Positions 32,731 to 42,911 of a stretch of 64,000 nt of DNA are shown here, one piece after another (position 1 is the stretch's first letter; each line of letters begins with the position of its first letter). Location of the stretch: NCBI GenBank assembly GCA_964247055.1, contig OZ176051.1, positions 7,750,001-7,814,000 on the forward strand. The letters are read 5' to 3'. Source of the DNA: Paragordius varius (taxonomy: Eukaryota; Nematomorpha). The translations under genes and the position numbers were made by a program. The notes below the pieces were generated by a model. That model saw only the letters and a list, made by a program, of their open reading frames with translations. It was not told where the DNA came from and did not search any database.

Positions 32731-35700
32731 GTTTGTCACGAAATTAACAAATATTTTATGAGAATAATTTATAGAAATTGATCTTGAAAGGCTGAAATCC
32801 ACTTTTTCCGAAACATAAGTTGTTAAATAATTTAGCATTTAAACAAATTATCTTTCAGAAAATGAATAAAAGCTTTTCCCGTTTATTCCTGAATACTATA
32901 CAATGTTCCAAATACCTCAAGATCCGGTTCAGTTTTTTTTGCAAAAAAATTAATTCCGCTTATACAAAAATGGTTTAAGTTTTAATTTTTGATTATATAT
33001 ATTTTAATATATAATTATGACACATTTAAAATTATTAATGCAGTTCCAATATTATTTAGTTGATTTGTAAAAGTTTTGGTCAAAGACATCAATGTAGAGC
33101 ACCAGGAAATATCGTTTCAATAACATTGACCGAAGAATTCTCCGTCCTTAAATGTCAGTTCGGTAACTATTAAACAATCATAATTATCTAAAGTTTAATT
33201 CCACCTATAATAAATATAATCAATATATTGCTATTTTAATTTTTGAGGTGAAACATTTGGGCATTACTATGATCAGGTTTGGGTTGATGAAAATTGCCAG
33301 GCCAAATTTATGGTAAATTTTTTGGAAAACAAGCCTTCAGAAAAACCCTATAAAGAATACAAGCATAAAACAAGCGATAATTCACATGCCTATCATGATA
33401 AACCAGAGCCAAGAATTATACAGGGACACGTGGATGTAAAAGAAACTCCAAAGCATTCTTATGTTAAACATTTTTCACCTGAAAGTATAAATTATAAAAT
33501 CATCCTTTAAAATTGTATACATTGCATATCCATGTCACACTTATAAGTTTGTATCTTAGTTTAGAGTTATATTGTGACACTATGGAATTTTTATTTATAT
33601 AATTAACTAGCGTGAATCTCGTGCTGCTATGCAGCCCGAGGAAGTCCTTCGGACTTCTGGGGGGGGGGGGGGTTCGAAGTTTGGATTTGAATGGGTCTAC
33701 CGTTTTTCCTGTAGATCACAAAGCCAGCATTTTCCATTTTTATAAATATATAGATTACCATAAATAATGTTTTAATATCCATATATCTTTTAACATGCTA
33801 TACATATGATAGATACTCCTTACTCAGCAGCCATCATCAAAGAAACGCCTGACTAAAATTTTTGCCTTTTAACAGGCATTACGAAAAATCCTTCTCGAAT
33901 TTTTACAGTCTCATACCTTGGGCAAAAAAATACAATCAAAAAAATATTTTTGTGGACTTTGTTTTTTTTTGAAAAAATAGCATTTTACGGGGGAAGCGGG
34001 TAAAAAGAGGGCCTAAATCAAAAAAGTGACTCGACTATGTTCGGCGCAATCGAGTAAGCAAAAATCATATTTGAAATTGAATGGTCCAACACGTTCTCCG
34101 GAAAATTGTCTCAAAACACGATTTTGTGGACTTTTTTTTTAAAAAAACCCGTTTTTCATACGGGGTGGGCCCGAACTGGGGGCCTCAATACGAAAAATCT
34201 TTCTCGAATTTTTACAGTCTCATACCGTGGGCAAAAAAATACAATCAAAAAAATATTTTTGTGGACTTTGTTTTTTTGAAAAAAATGGCATTTTACGGGG
34301 GGAGCGGGTAAAAAGAGGGCCTAAATCAAAAAAGTGACTCGACTATTTCGGCGCAATCGAAAATAAGTAAACAAAAATCATATTTGAAATTGAATGGTCC
34401 AACACGTTCTCCAAAAAATTGACTTAACCCATTTTTCACACGGGGTGGGCCCGAACTGGGGACCTAATTCTAAAAAAGGGCGAAGCTATTGTCGGGGCAT
34501 TCATTAATGATTAAATTTTTTCGATGTTTGGATTTGAATGGGTTCACCGGTTTTCCGGAAACAGATCACAAAGTTATATGAAAAATCAGTTTTTAGCGGG
34601 TAGCTCCTTACCCAGCAGCTATCATCAAAAAAACGCCTGATTAAAATTTTTGCCTTTTAAGAGGGAATACGTGGAATCCATATTAAATTTTTACGGTCTC
34701 ATACCTAGGGCGAAAAATAGATTTAAAAAATTATTTTTGTGGACTTTGTTTTTTGAAAAAAATGGCATTTTACGGGGGTAGCGGGTAAAAAGAGGGCCTA
34801 AATCAAAAAAGTGACTCGACTATGTTCTGCGCAATCGAAAATAATTAAACAAAAATCATATTTGAAATTGAATGGTCCAACATGTTCTCCGGAAAATTGT
34901 CTCAAAAACACGATTTTGTGGATTTCTGTTTTCAAAAAAAACCCGTTTCTCACACGGGGTGAGCCCGAACTGGGGGCCTATTTCAAAAAAAGGGCGAAGC
35001 TATTGTCGGGACATTTATTAATGATTATATTTTTTCGATATTTGGATTTGATTGGGTCTACCGGTTTTCCTGTACCAGATCACAAAGCCAGCATTTTCCA
35101 TTTTTATAAATATATAGATTATTTATTTTTTATATATTTTTATTTTTAATTGTTATGTTTGCTTAGAGCTTTTGAAAGTATTGGCTTCTGTCACACCTTA
35201 GAAAAAGTTATTGATTATACTCTTAATAATGCAAAAAATGCATTTCAATTTTCGAACATGAAAGATTTGATTAAAATTTTTTGATTCATTTTCATTTTAA
35301 ATAAAATACACAATTTTTAGAAAATTTGTTGACAGCATGTCAACAATCTTTGGAAGTTGGACATTGCCCTTACAATTTAACCAGATATTATTATGATTCA
35401 AACCGTAAACGATGCTTAGGTTTTTATTACAGTGGGTGTGGCGGAAACGATAATAATTTTTTATCTCTTTCACACTGTGAAAAAACTTGTGAAGCAGGTA
35501 TTTGTTAAATTTTGATTGGGTAACTTATGGCAGACCCATATATTATAAACATAGGTTAAAGGATAAATAATTACAATTGCAAACAGTGAATAAATGCACA
35601 TTATTAATTTTAATTACTTTTACCATTTACAATTTAAATTCATCCTTAAACAATTCAAATTCACCCTTGAACAATTAAAATTCACCCTCGAACAATTCAT

Positions 35701-37657
35701 ATTTACCCTCAAATAAATTATATGTTTTTTATGATTAAAATTTACCTATATATTTATATATTTTTGATAAATAAAATTATGCTTTAAATTAAAATAATAT
35801 TGAAAAAATATTAAACTATGCCCTAAAGATGTATTTCATATTAACAATGAGTTATATTAGTTCAAAAACACATAATTTATTTTTAGGGTGAATTTGAATT
35901 TTTCAAGAATAATTTGAGTAAATGGTATATTTATTATCCATATCGTTTAATCAGTGACGATTTTGAATTGTAAGAGACAACCTTTAATTTAAGCAATTAA
36001 GGTTAATATATCTCTTTTATTTTATGGGGTTGTCCACTAATTTTAAATATTAATCAGATAAGTTAGGTAGAATTGCATTAAATTCACGTTGGACTGCATA
36101 AACTCATAAATTATAATAATTTACATACTATTGTAGATATAAATTAATGGCATTTGTTAAAATTTATTAATGCTAACACTTATTAATTATGTAGAAACAA
36201 CTTTTCCATGCTTCCTTTCCCCAAAAATTGGTTATTGCTCGCATTTTGAATCAAAATATTTTTTCAGTCACACAACTTCAAGGTGTGAAAGCTTTTGGTA
36301 TTCAGGGTGTGGTGGAAATGAAAATAGGTTTGAAAGTTTTGAAGAATGTACACAAATATGCGATATTATCGGTATGATTATCATACTTATTATTTTGATA
36401 TTTCTATTTCAGAATTTTTTAGTTATTTTATAAAAAATCTGATATTGTTTAGAAAGCGTTTGCACTCTTAAACCCGATCCGGGTAACGGAACAACTATAC
36501 ATATTCGGTTTTATTACGACACCACTTTGAAAAGATGCCAACAATTCCTATACTCTGGGGAAAATGGGAATGGAAATAAATTCAAATCCGAAATTGAGTG
36601 CATGAAACGATGTTCGGGTAGACTAAAAATATAAATTTTTATTATGTATTTTTAGTTCATAAGGAAAAATTGATGAAACGAAATTATAATAGTTATTTTT
36701 GCTTATAAAATATTACTTTTAGGCCATTAATTGGTCAAAATATTTAACGGGTCAGCTGCGTTTTTCGTATTATTCTCTAATAATTCTTTAGGTAATTATG
36801 CAAGATTGGGTGAAATATCTATCATGTGTGCAAGTTATGACTTCAGTTACAAAGAATGTGATCTTGGGGTCCCCATCGTGGGGATAGAGATTGAATCTCA
36901 ACTTTCCATATTTTCGTGCATTCCTGAAATAACTTATGGAATACTGGGAGGAAAAATATGGGTTTTCCAAGGTTGTACAGCTCGGTTCAAGGTTAAAACG
37001 TTGGGTATGTTACCCATTTCCTCGTATTCTCTTACCACGGATGACAATTACATTCCACACCCCTCGTATAAAACAGCGACTACAAAATATTGGCCAAAAC
37101 ATGCGCAACCTCACAAAGGTGAGGAAACGCATAAATATACAACACCAGCAATTTATGACGCAAATGTACGGCATTTCAGCAAGTCATGGATAGCTCCACC
37201 CGGAAATACCCCGTTTCCACACTTCTTTAATGGGCCTTCTTCACCCAATGACTTTGGGAAAAAATCTTATGTTTCCTCGAAACAGGACACTTTTGCGACA
37301 AACAAATCCTCTATATACCATTATTCTGATAACAGACGACAAGATTATGCTTATGCACATATCCACAATGCGATCGAACAAACAAAAAATAATTATCCTA
37401 GCGTACCAAATACGATTAACCCTTGGAGTAGCGGGAGTAAAGGACCAATCCCAAGTTTATATGAATTAGTTACCTGCGCTTCAAATGCACCCGAAGAACT
37501 CCAAATATGTCCGCTATCTGATTCAGTGGTTAGAATCAATCTATACACGGAATTATCGAACGACGTTTGCGTAGAGGGTAAAACTTTCGGGAGACAAACT
37601 AATAATCTTTGGGTTTTTAATGGCTGCCAAGCCCAATTTATGGTGTGGAAACAATGA
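30444..37657 (+). CDS. modular Cys-rich protein: DUF3011-like domains plus three Kunitz domains (5' incomplete)
   Basis: A probable secreted or cell-surface matrix protein. Exons seen: 30444-about 32730, about 33100-33163, 33248-33484, 35321-35497, 36195-36371, 36453-36617, 36792-37657. From 33248 on, every junction is GT-AG and phase 1, which is typical of shuffled extracellular modules. Repeated domain, at least six examples: Cys-x-Ser ... Cys ... QLS ... Cys ... (T/S)(F/Y)G ... (I/L/V)WV-x2-(G/N/D)C-x-A-x-F, e.g. IWVDQGCRAKFEIKF (about 30888) and IWVFQGCTARFKV (about 36954). This fits what I recall of Pfam DUF3011. Kunitz domains sit between the fifth and sixth examples. Many N-glycosylation sequons (NxS/T) occur in the large exon, and the linkers are rich in Ser, Thr, Pro, His and Tyr. 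No membrane segment or signal peptide is seen, since the 5' exons are missing. Function unknown; Kunitz modules usually bind serine proteases. The gene ends at TGA 37655-37657, 248 bp from the opposing minus-strand gene. Confidence 0.85.
33100..33163 (+). CDS. small exon of the DUF3011/Kunitz gene (probable)
   Basis: Translation GNIVSITLTEEFSVLKCQF ends at a donor (TTCG|GTAACT) in phase 1 and joins in frame to the next exon, giving CQFGETFGHYYDQVWVDENC, a complete domain core. The acceptor position is ambiguous (two AG within 12 bp). Confidence 0.6.
33248..33484 (+). CDS. exon of the DUF3011/Kunitz gene with domain end and His/Lys-rich linker
   Basis: Encodes ETFGHYYDQVWVDENCQAKF followed by a charged linker with NKPSEKPYKEYKHKTSDNSH and ends in phase 1 at GAAA|GTATAA. 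The following 1.84-kb intron contains a whole Helitron-like element (33607-35118). Confidence 0.75.
33607..35118 (-). mobile_element. Helitron-like element inside an intron of the DUF3011/Kunitz gene, both ends intact
   Basis: Minus orientation: 5' end A|TCTATATATTTATAAAAATG at 35118; 3' end with hairpins GAAGTCC-GAA-GGACTTC and GCTGC-ATA-GCAGC, then ACGAGATTCACG and CTAG|T at 33610-33607. The GGATTTGAATGGG or GGATTTGATTGGG landmark recurs at about 33684, 34529 and 35044, and a partial unit is duplicated near 33.88-34.33 kb, so the copy holds about three units and is the longest here. It contains a run of 13-14 G at about 33660. It sits between an exon ending at 33484 and a Kunitz exon starting at 35321. 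Confidence 0.75.
35321..35497 (+). CDS. Kunitz module 1 exon
   Basis: Complete Kunitz/BPTI domain: six cysteines with spacing 8-15-7-12-3 from CQQSLEVGHC to CEKTC, with RYYYDSNRKRC, FYYSGCGGNDNNF as in the family. The residue after the second cysteine (P1) is Pro rather than Lys/Arg, and the GPC signature is GHC, so classical trypsin inhibition is unlikely. Exon phases 1-1. Confidence 0.92.
35631..35714. repeat. 21-bp tandem array, four copies
   Basis: Four consecutive 21-mers of the type AATTCAAATTCACCCTTGAAC with a few changes each, in the intron between Kunitz modules 1 and 2. Confidence 0.85.
36195..36371 (+). CDS. Kunitz module 2 exon
   Basis: Six cysteines, spacing 8-15-7-12-3, from CFLSPKIGYC to CTQIC; core FFSHTTSRC and FWYSGCGGNENRF. 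P1 is Ser. Exon phases 1-1. Confidence 0.9.
36453..36617 (+). CDS. Kunitz module 3 exon lacking cysteines 2 and 4
   Basis: Encodes CTLKPDPGNGTTIHIRFYYD and TTLKRCQQFLYSGENGNGNKF ending CMKRC. Lengths between the remaining cysteines fit a Kunitz fold exactly, but the positions of cysteine 2 and cysteine 4 hold Gly and Glu. In BPTI these two form the Cys14-Cys38 disulfide, so one entire bridge has been removed while the other two are kept. Splices in phase 1 to the final exon (CSG then NYARLG). Confidence 0.85.
36792..37657 (+). CDS. terminal exon with two DUF3011-like domains
   Basis: First domain from MCASYDFSYKECDLGVPIVG to IWVFQGCTARFKV, then a Tyr/His/Pro/Ser-rich linker of about 130 residues, then a last domain from CASNAPEELQICPLSDSVVR to LWVFNGCQAQFMVWKQ and TGA. 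The protein ends right at the domain end, with no anchor or GPI-like tail. Confidence 0.85.
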
Positions 37658-37904
37658 TATCGATTTATAATTATATCAATATCATTAATACCAATATATA
37701 ATGAAAAGATTAATAAAATAAATTTATTATATAAATTTCAACACTTAAAGCGTTAACATATCTTTGATTGTAGGTATGCATTCTTTTGTGTTAGAATTGA
37801 TGGTATGGTTATACAAATTTCTGATAAATTCATTGAAGCTAAAAGAGAAAATTTTTGTTATATATTTGGCAATACATATAAACAAAAATTATAATTTAAA
37901 ACAC
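37658..37904. other. short convergent intergenic region
   Basis: 247 bp between two stop codons on opposite strands. It must hold both 3' UTRs and terminator/poly(A) signals; ATAATAAATTT-like A/T-rich signals are present on both strands but cannot be singled out. Confidence 0.6.
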
Positions 37905-40900
37905 TTACTCAGTTTCGTAATTGGGTGTTGGTTTAAGATGCGAAAGCATAAAAAGACTGACTTCTAACATTACATATAAAAGTGTAAATGTTTGACTTTC
38001 CAAATATATTTCGGGGCGGCCTTGGCTTATTTCTTGACGAGTATTTATTTTAGATAAAACTGGTTCCAAACCAGATTGATGCATAGATATATCTAATTGT
38101 AATCAAGAGTTTAAAAAATAACTGCGTTTTAATTTAAACAATTTAACATTTTTTAAAAATTCATATACTTTTATCGGATGTTGCGGCATATAAAATTTGA
38201 ATTTGTTCAACGACCATATTAAAATCATTCAGCAAAATTGCAAATCGTGTTTCATACAATGGAACAACTTTCCTATAAAAAATAATTTTAGGCACAAACT
38301 TTTTTTACAAAACAAGCAATAACTAAATTAGTTTTATATATATAATAAATTTAATAGTTTAACCTTTCGAGTAATCTGATATGGTAAAATCGAAATTGGA
38401 CAAAACGTAAAAATATAAAGATAGATATTTTTTCTAAAAGACAACCCTACTTTTAATCATAAAATCATTTCAATATATTTTACAATTTTTATTAAATGCT
38501 TTTAATGGGATAAATTAAGGTTTAAAAAAATACGGTGTTTAGAAAAAAATTGTTTATATATTTTTACGTTTTATCTGTATAACTGCTTCAATTTTTACTA
38601 TAATATACAATGTTTATAAAAAACCGTGGTATAATATATCTTATGTTGAAAAATAAATATAATATATTCAAACGAAGCACCAAAAATAATATTGAAGAAA
38701 AATTATACTCTTTAAGACATTTCTTATAGCTTGTTAACCAAATCTCTGTGATAAGGTTCCAAACACAAGGTACCACAAATTCAAGCAAACATTTTAGCGA
38801 TAGAGTTGGACCCACAGAAACAGCTAAGAGTGTTTGTAAGTTCAATCGTAAAAGTAATTTATCATTATCTCCTCCAGGCGCAAAATCATTACTAATTTGA
38901 GGATTCCTGAGAGGTTTTACGCCCCACGCATTCGGTTTATTATCAACAATGAGTGTTGGCCTTAGGGGAATATTAACTTTGTGATTGGGTACCTCAAATC
39001 CCCATACCAGCTGTGAGAGTACGTAATTTATGTCATATGTAATGAGACAAATAAGTGCATAGCATGTGAAGGGTGATTCCAAAAGAACTTGAATTGATAA
39101 CACACTTTCCATGAGGTGATGAGCAATAACCTATCGTGAACATAATATTTTAATTGATAAAAATCTTTCATAAAACATGTACCATGTAATAAGGTAGTAA
39201 TTTATATCAGCAAGTATCGAATTAAGTAGGAATAGTTTTATTAAAATTTGAGAAATTTTAATGTAAACATTAATAAAAATGTTAAACGCGCTTCGTTAGT
39301 AAGGACACACCTTTTTCGGTTTTATTAAGAGAATTTGTATGGTTTATAGCGTTCCATAATTATAGAAACATTGGAAAAGGTGTTGAATAAACTAAAAGTC
39401 AAAAAATTGTGGCGCCTTACTGATGTTAACAAGCATATTGTGACTTTTAACTAGATATTTTATGGATCTTTAAATTTTTTTAAATTTAATTATTGTCTTA
39501 TAATAATAATACCTTTTGTAAATGGAAATAAGTATCAATATCATCAATGATTGTCCTAGGTGAAATATATTCGGTAATGCATTTTTGTTGCATAGATTCA
39601 ACAAACGTTTTATAATCATTGTGAATGAAGGATCTGAATTGTTTTTCATTTTGCATTTTTGTGTTTTCCTTAAATTTCATGGCTAATGCCTGAGTCTGTT
39701 GGATTATGGACATATAGGTGTCATATCTTTCTTTCAAACATTTATTATTGTTGATTAAAATTGAATCTCCATTAATTTTATATTCAGCATTTAGCATTTG
39801 TAAATTTATCTCGATAGCAAAAGACACTGTAGTAAACCATTTCAAAATATTTTCTTCGAGGGCGTTCCCCCCTAAACCACAATAAAATATATGTTTTAGT
39901 TAAATTTTAAATTATTTTAGAAAAATTTTAATTACCTTCGGTTATAACTAGCAAGCGATCTTTAATCATCCTTAAATTTTTGGATGTTTGTTGGGGACAA
40001 CGGGAGAAAGAATGATAATAGTCACTGATAATAAGCAAAAGTGAACTCCTTATATCATCTAGAATTAGAATAAATTAGTTCACAAAAAAGAGGCTAATAT
40101 TTGATTCTTCATATATTTTTAAAATAAAATTGTTTAATATTTATAAAAAAGAACAAATTGTATAATGTAATAATCCCTGTCATTTAAGGAAAATTAATTA
40201 TTAATTAAAATAAACTCTTTATCTCTTAGTTGTAAGGAAGAATTTAAAATACGGCAAGAATTTGTTAATTTAAAATGCAAAACTCAAAACCAGTTTTAAA
40301 ACATAAATCGCCAGTAAATTATCATAAGATGAAAGGGTTCAAAGTTAATCTCAAAATGAGAAACGGATGTGTTTTTAGTTTTTGCAAAACAAAATTATTT
40401 TTATGAGATAGTAAAAAATCATGAAATAAATAAAATTACCTGGATAATTATGTATTAACTTTTGAGAAAAATAAAAAGCTGAGTCAACATCTCCCAAAAT
40501 TAGATATATTGCAGTAATCAACCATTCTGCATCCTAAGCAAATAATAATAATAATTAATGATTATAAATACATTTATCTAGGATAAAGCCAATATTTTGA
40601 TAAAAAAGTAAGTACCCTATCATATCTCTTAAAAGATTCCTTAATCATTGTACTGTATTTTGCAATCAAACTATATCCGTGGTTACATGTAATTTGATTA
40701 CGTGATAATAAAATTTCTAAAATTTCAATCGGTAAAATCGGTGTAGATTGTATTAAGTTAGGGGACATTGGTATTCTCATAGAGTATTGTAAAATACAAT
40801 TTTCCATATATCCCTATTCAGTATCGTGCAAAAATGTTTATATCTTGAAAAAATATATATATATTTTAGAATATCAAGATGACAGATATTTAAAAATAAC

Positions 40901-42310
40901 AACTAATAATTGTCACGTTTTAGGTTAAAAAACTAAAATAAGTTAAAAAATAAAACCTGCAAAAATGTTAGCAAATATTTAGCATATAGGGTTTGTGATT
41001 GTCGACTTTCTTGATTGCCCATTAAAACTTCTGCAAATGTTTTGCCCAAACTCTCTATTCTGTGCATCAGGGTTTGTGGAAAAGTTTTACAAATTGAACA
41101 CCATTTTTGATATTGTACAAATGGATTAGGACTAAATTATATGTGCAAAATAATTTTTTTGCAGATAAATATATGAATAATAATATATCTCTAAATCTAA
41201 TGAATAATCTTTGAAGATCCGTGCCAAATTTTGATAGCTAAAGATAAAATTAAAAACTATATGTGCAACCGTGATTATCATTGTTCAATACGACATGCAC
41301 TAAATAGTTTATATATATAATATATATATATATATATACCTATCATTGGATATACAGTATGAGTAAGTATACATTACTAGAAAGTTATTAATTATTGCCA
41401 AATAACATATATAACACAGGGCAGTATTATTGGCTAATAATAGTAAAAAATGAAAAAAACTATTAGCCATTAATACTGCCCTTTTTTATATATACTATTT
41501 GGCGATAATTACTAACTTTCTAACAATGTATACTTTTACTCATACTGTAATATAATCTTTAAAGTTAGATAGTATTATTTAATAAATCCATGTCAATTTT
41601 AGATTCCTTGCATAAATAAATAAATAAAAGATAAAAATATAACTTTATATGTAAAAATATGTACTTTATGTAAAAACTAATCATTTGACAAACTATGATA
41701 GCAAGGTTCCCATAATAATCTTTGATTAAGGGTAAAATGTCCAAATTAGTAATCGTAGGTATCGGTACTTTTTGCATGATAGTTACTTTAGAAAATTCGG
41801 ATGGATCAAACTGTTTTTTGGGATGGCGACTCCTTTGATTATTCCTCTTATCAGGCCCCAAAGTGTTTTGTCCATTATCTAATGGTGTTAATGGTGGTGG
41901 TTCATACCTAGAAATATATATATATGCATGTATATATATTTGAAGGTAACAAAAAAAATTAATCCAATTTTCGAAACATTTTTTATTTTTAATTATGATG
42001 TTAGTTAAACAAACTTTAGCAGGATTATAAACATCTCGATGTTTAATATGTTTTAAGTGTAAAAATATAATATATGGGGGACAAATATTTAAGGCATGAA
42101 TACATATATAAATATGTATGTCCATGACTATGCCCATTCAAATATAAGTTATATAGAGTCTTTAAATGAAATTCATAATTAAAATCAGAGTAAAAACGGT
42201 TCGAAACATATTTCCCTATGTGAAACAGTAACCCAAAAAATATTTTGATTAATTTGTTGAATGGGTCGGTCAAAGACTCTAAATGCATTCGTGACGGTAA
42301 TTGGACCATT
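37905..42310 (-). CDS. unidentified multi-exon gene or 3' part of the SKI3-like gene
   Basis: I do not recognise the protein. Exons with matching phases (minus strand): 41131-40957, 40813-40616, 40533-40440, 40058-39936, 39871-39513, 39130-38739, 38272-38169, 37963-37905 (stop TAA). Seven consecutive GT-AG junctions keep one frame, giving about 500 residues. Upstream, likely further exons are at 41913-about 41655 (YEPPPLTPLDNGQNTLG) and near 42304 (NGPITVTNAFRVFDRPIQQI). The protein is helical-looking: WCSICKTFPQTLMHRIESLG, DAEWLITAIYLILGDVDSAF (TPR/HAT-like), EEPs absent, then VWGFEVPNHKVNIPLRPTLI and FAPGGDNDKLLLRLNLQTLL, ending HLKPTPNYETE. No signal peptide, zinc motif or enzyme motif seen. 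Because upstream exons belong to a TPR protein on the same strand, it may be the same gene; I could not find an in-phase junction across 42.3-42.6 kb. Confidence 0.65.
41305..41338. repeat. (TA)n-rich microsatellite
   Basis: Interrupted alternating TA of about 30 bp directly left of a MITE. Confidence 0.8.
41353..41549. mobile_element. palindromic MITE in an intron of the minus-strand gene
   Basis: Left end TACAGTATGAGTAAGTATAC, right end inverted TACAGTATGAGTAAAAGTAT. The arms continue to match (AAAGTTAxTAATTATyGCCAA, AGGGCAGTATTA-TGGCTAAT) to a centre at about 41455, so the element is almost entirely palindromic. Flanking TA on both sides fits a Tc1/mariner-type MITE. Unrelated in sequence to the MITEs at 21736 and 44353. 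Confidence 0.8.
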
Positions 42311-42604
42311 TATTAAAACTGCCCAAATATTTTAATATATATTTAACACATGGTATTATTTAAATATTATGCTGTTATAAAATTTTAATTACAATATTCT
42401 CAAAATGTGAAAATAAGAATTTATCACTTCTTTATTCTTGGTCAATAACAATTTTATTAATATTATTAATGCTAATACGTTAGTTAATTTACTTTTTATA
42501 TAATTACTTATGTCTTGCCAATTGTAGCATAAACAATTTGTAACCATAAATGACTGCACATTTAAAAGTTATCAGCTATTATTTTATCTAAACTGGTTAA
42601 AAAT

Positions 42605-42867
42605 TCAATTAATAGCATACATGTTAATTAAAATCTTGTAGATTTGAGTATGATTCAAAAACGCGTGTGGCAAATTTTGGTGTTCGTATGAAAGTGTGGC
42701 CAAAACAAACGTAATGAATGTCAATAATTTGCTTTTTATGATGGCATCAGTTGCTGGCTTTAATGTTTGAGTGATGCGATCATTGGTATCCATGTATTTG
42801 TAAAAATGAGTGGACAATAAAACTGCACACAAAAAAACAAGATACTAAATCTAATTTTTAATGAATG

Positions 42868-42911
<44 letters not shown>

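Noticed and set aside
35631-35714. Tandem array considered as CRISPR
   Set aside because: Repeats are directly adjacent with no spacers and the DNA is eukaryotic.
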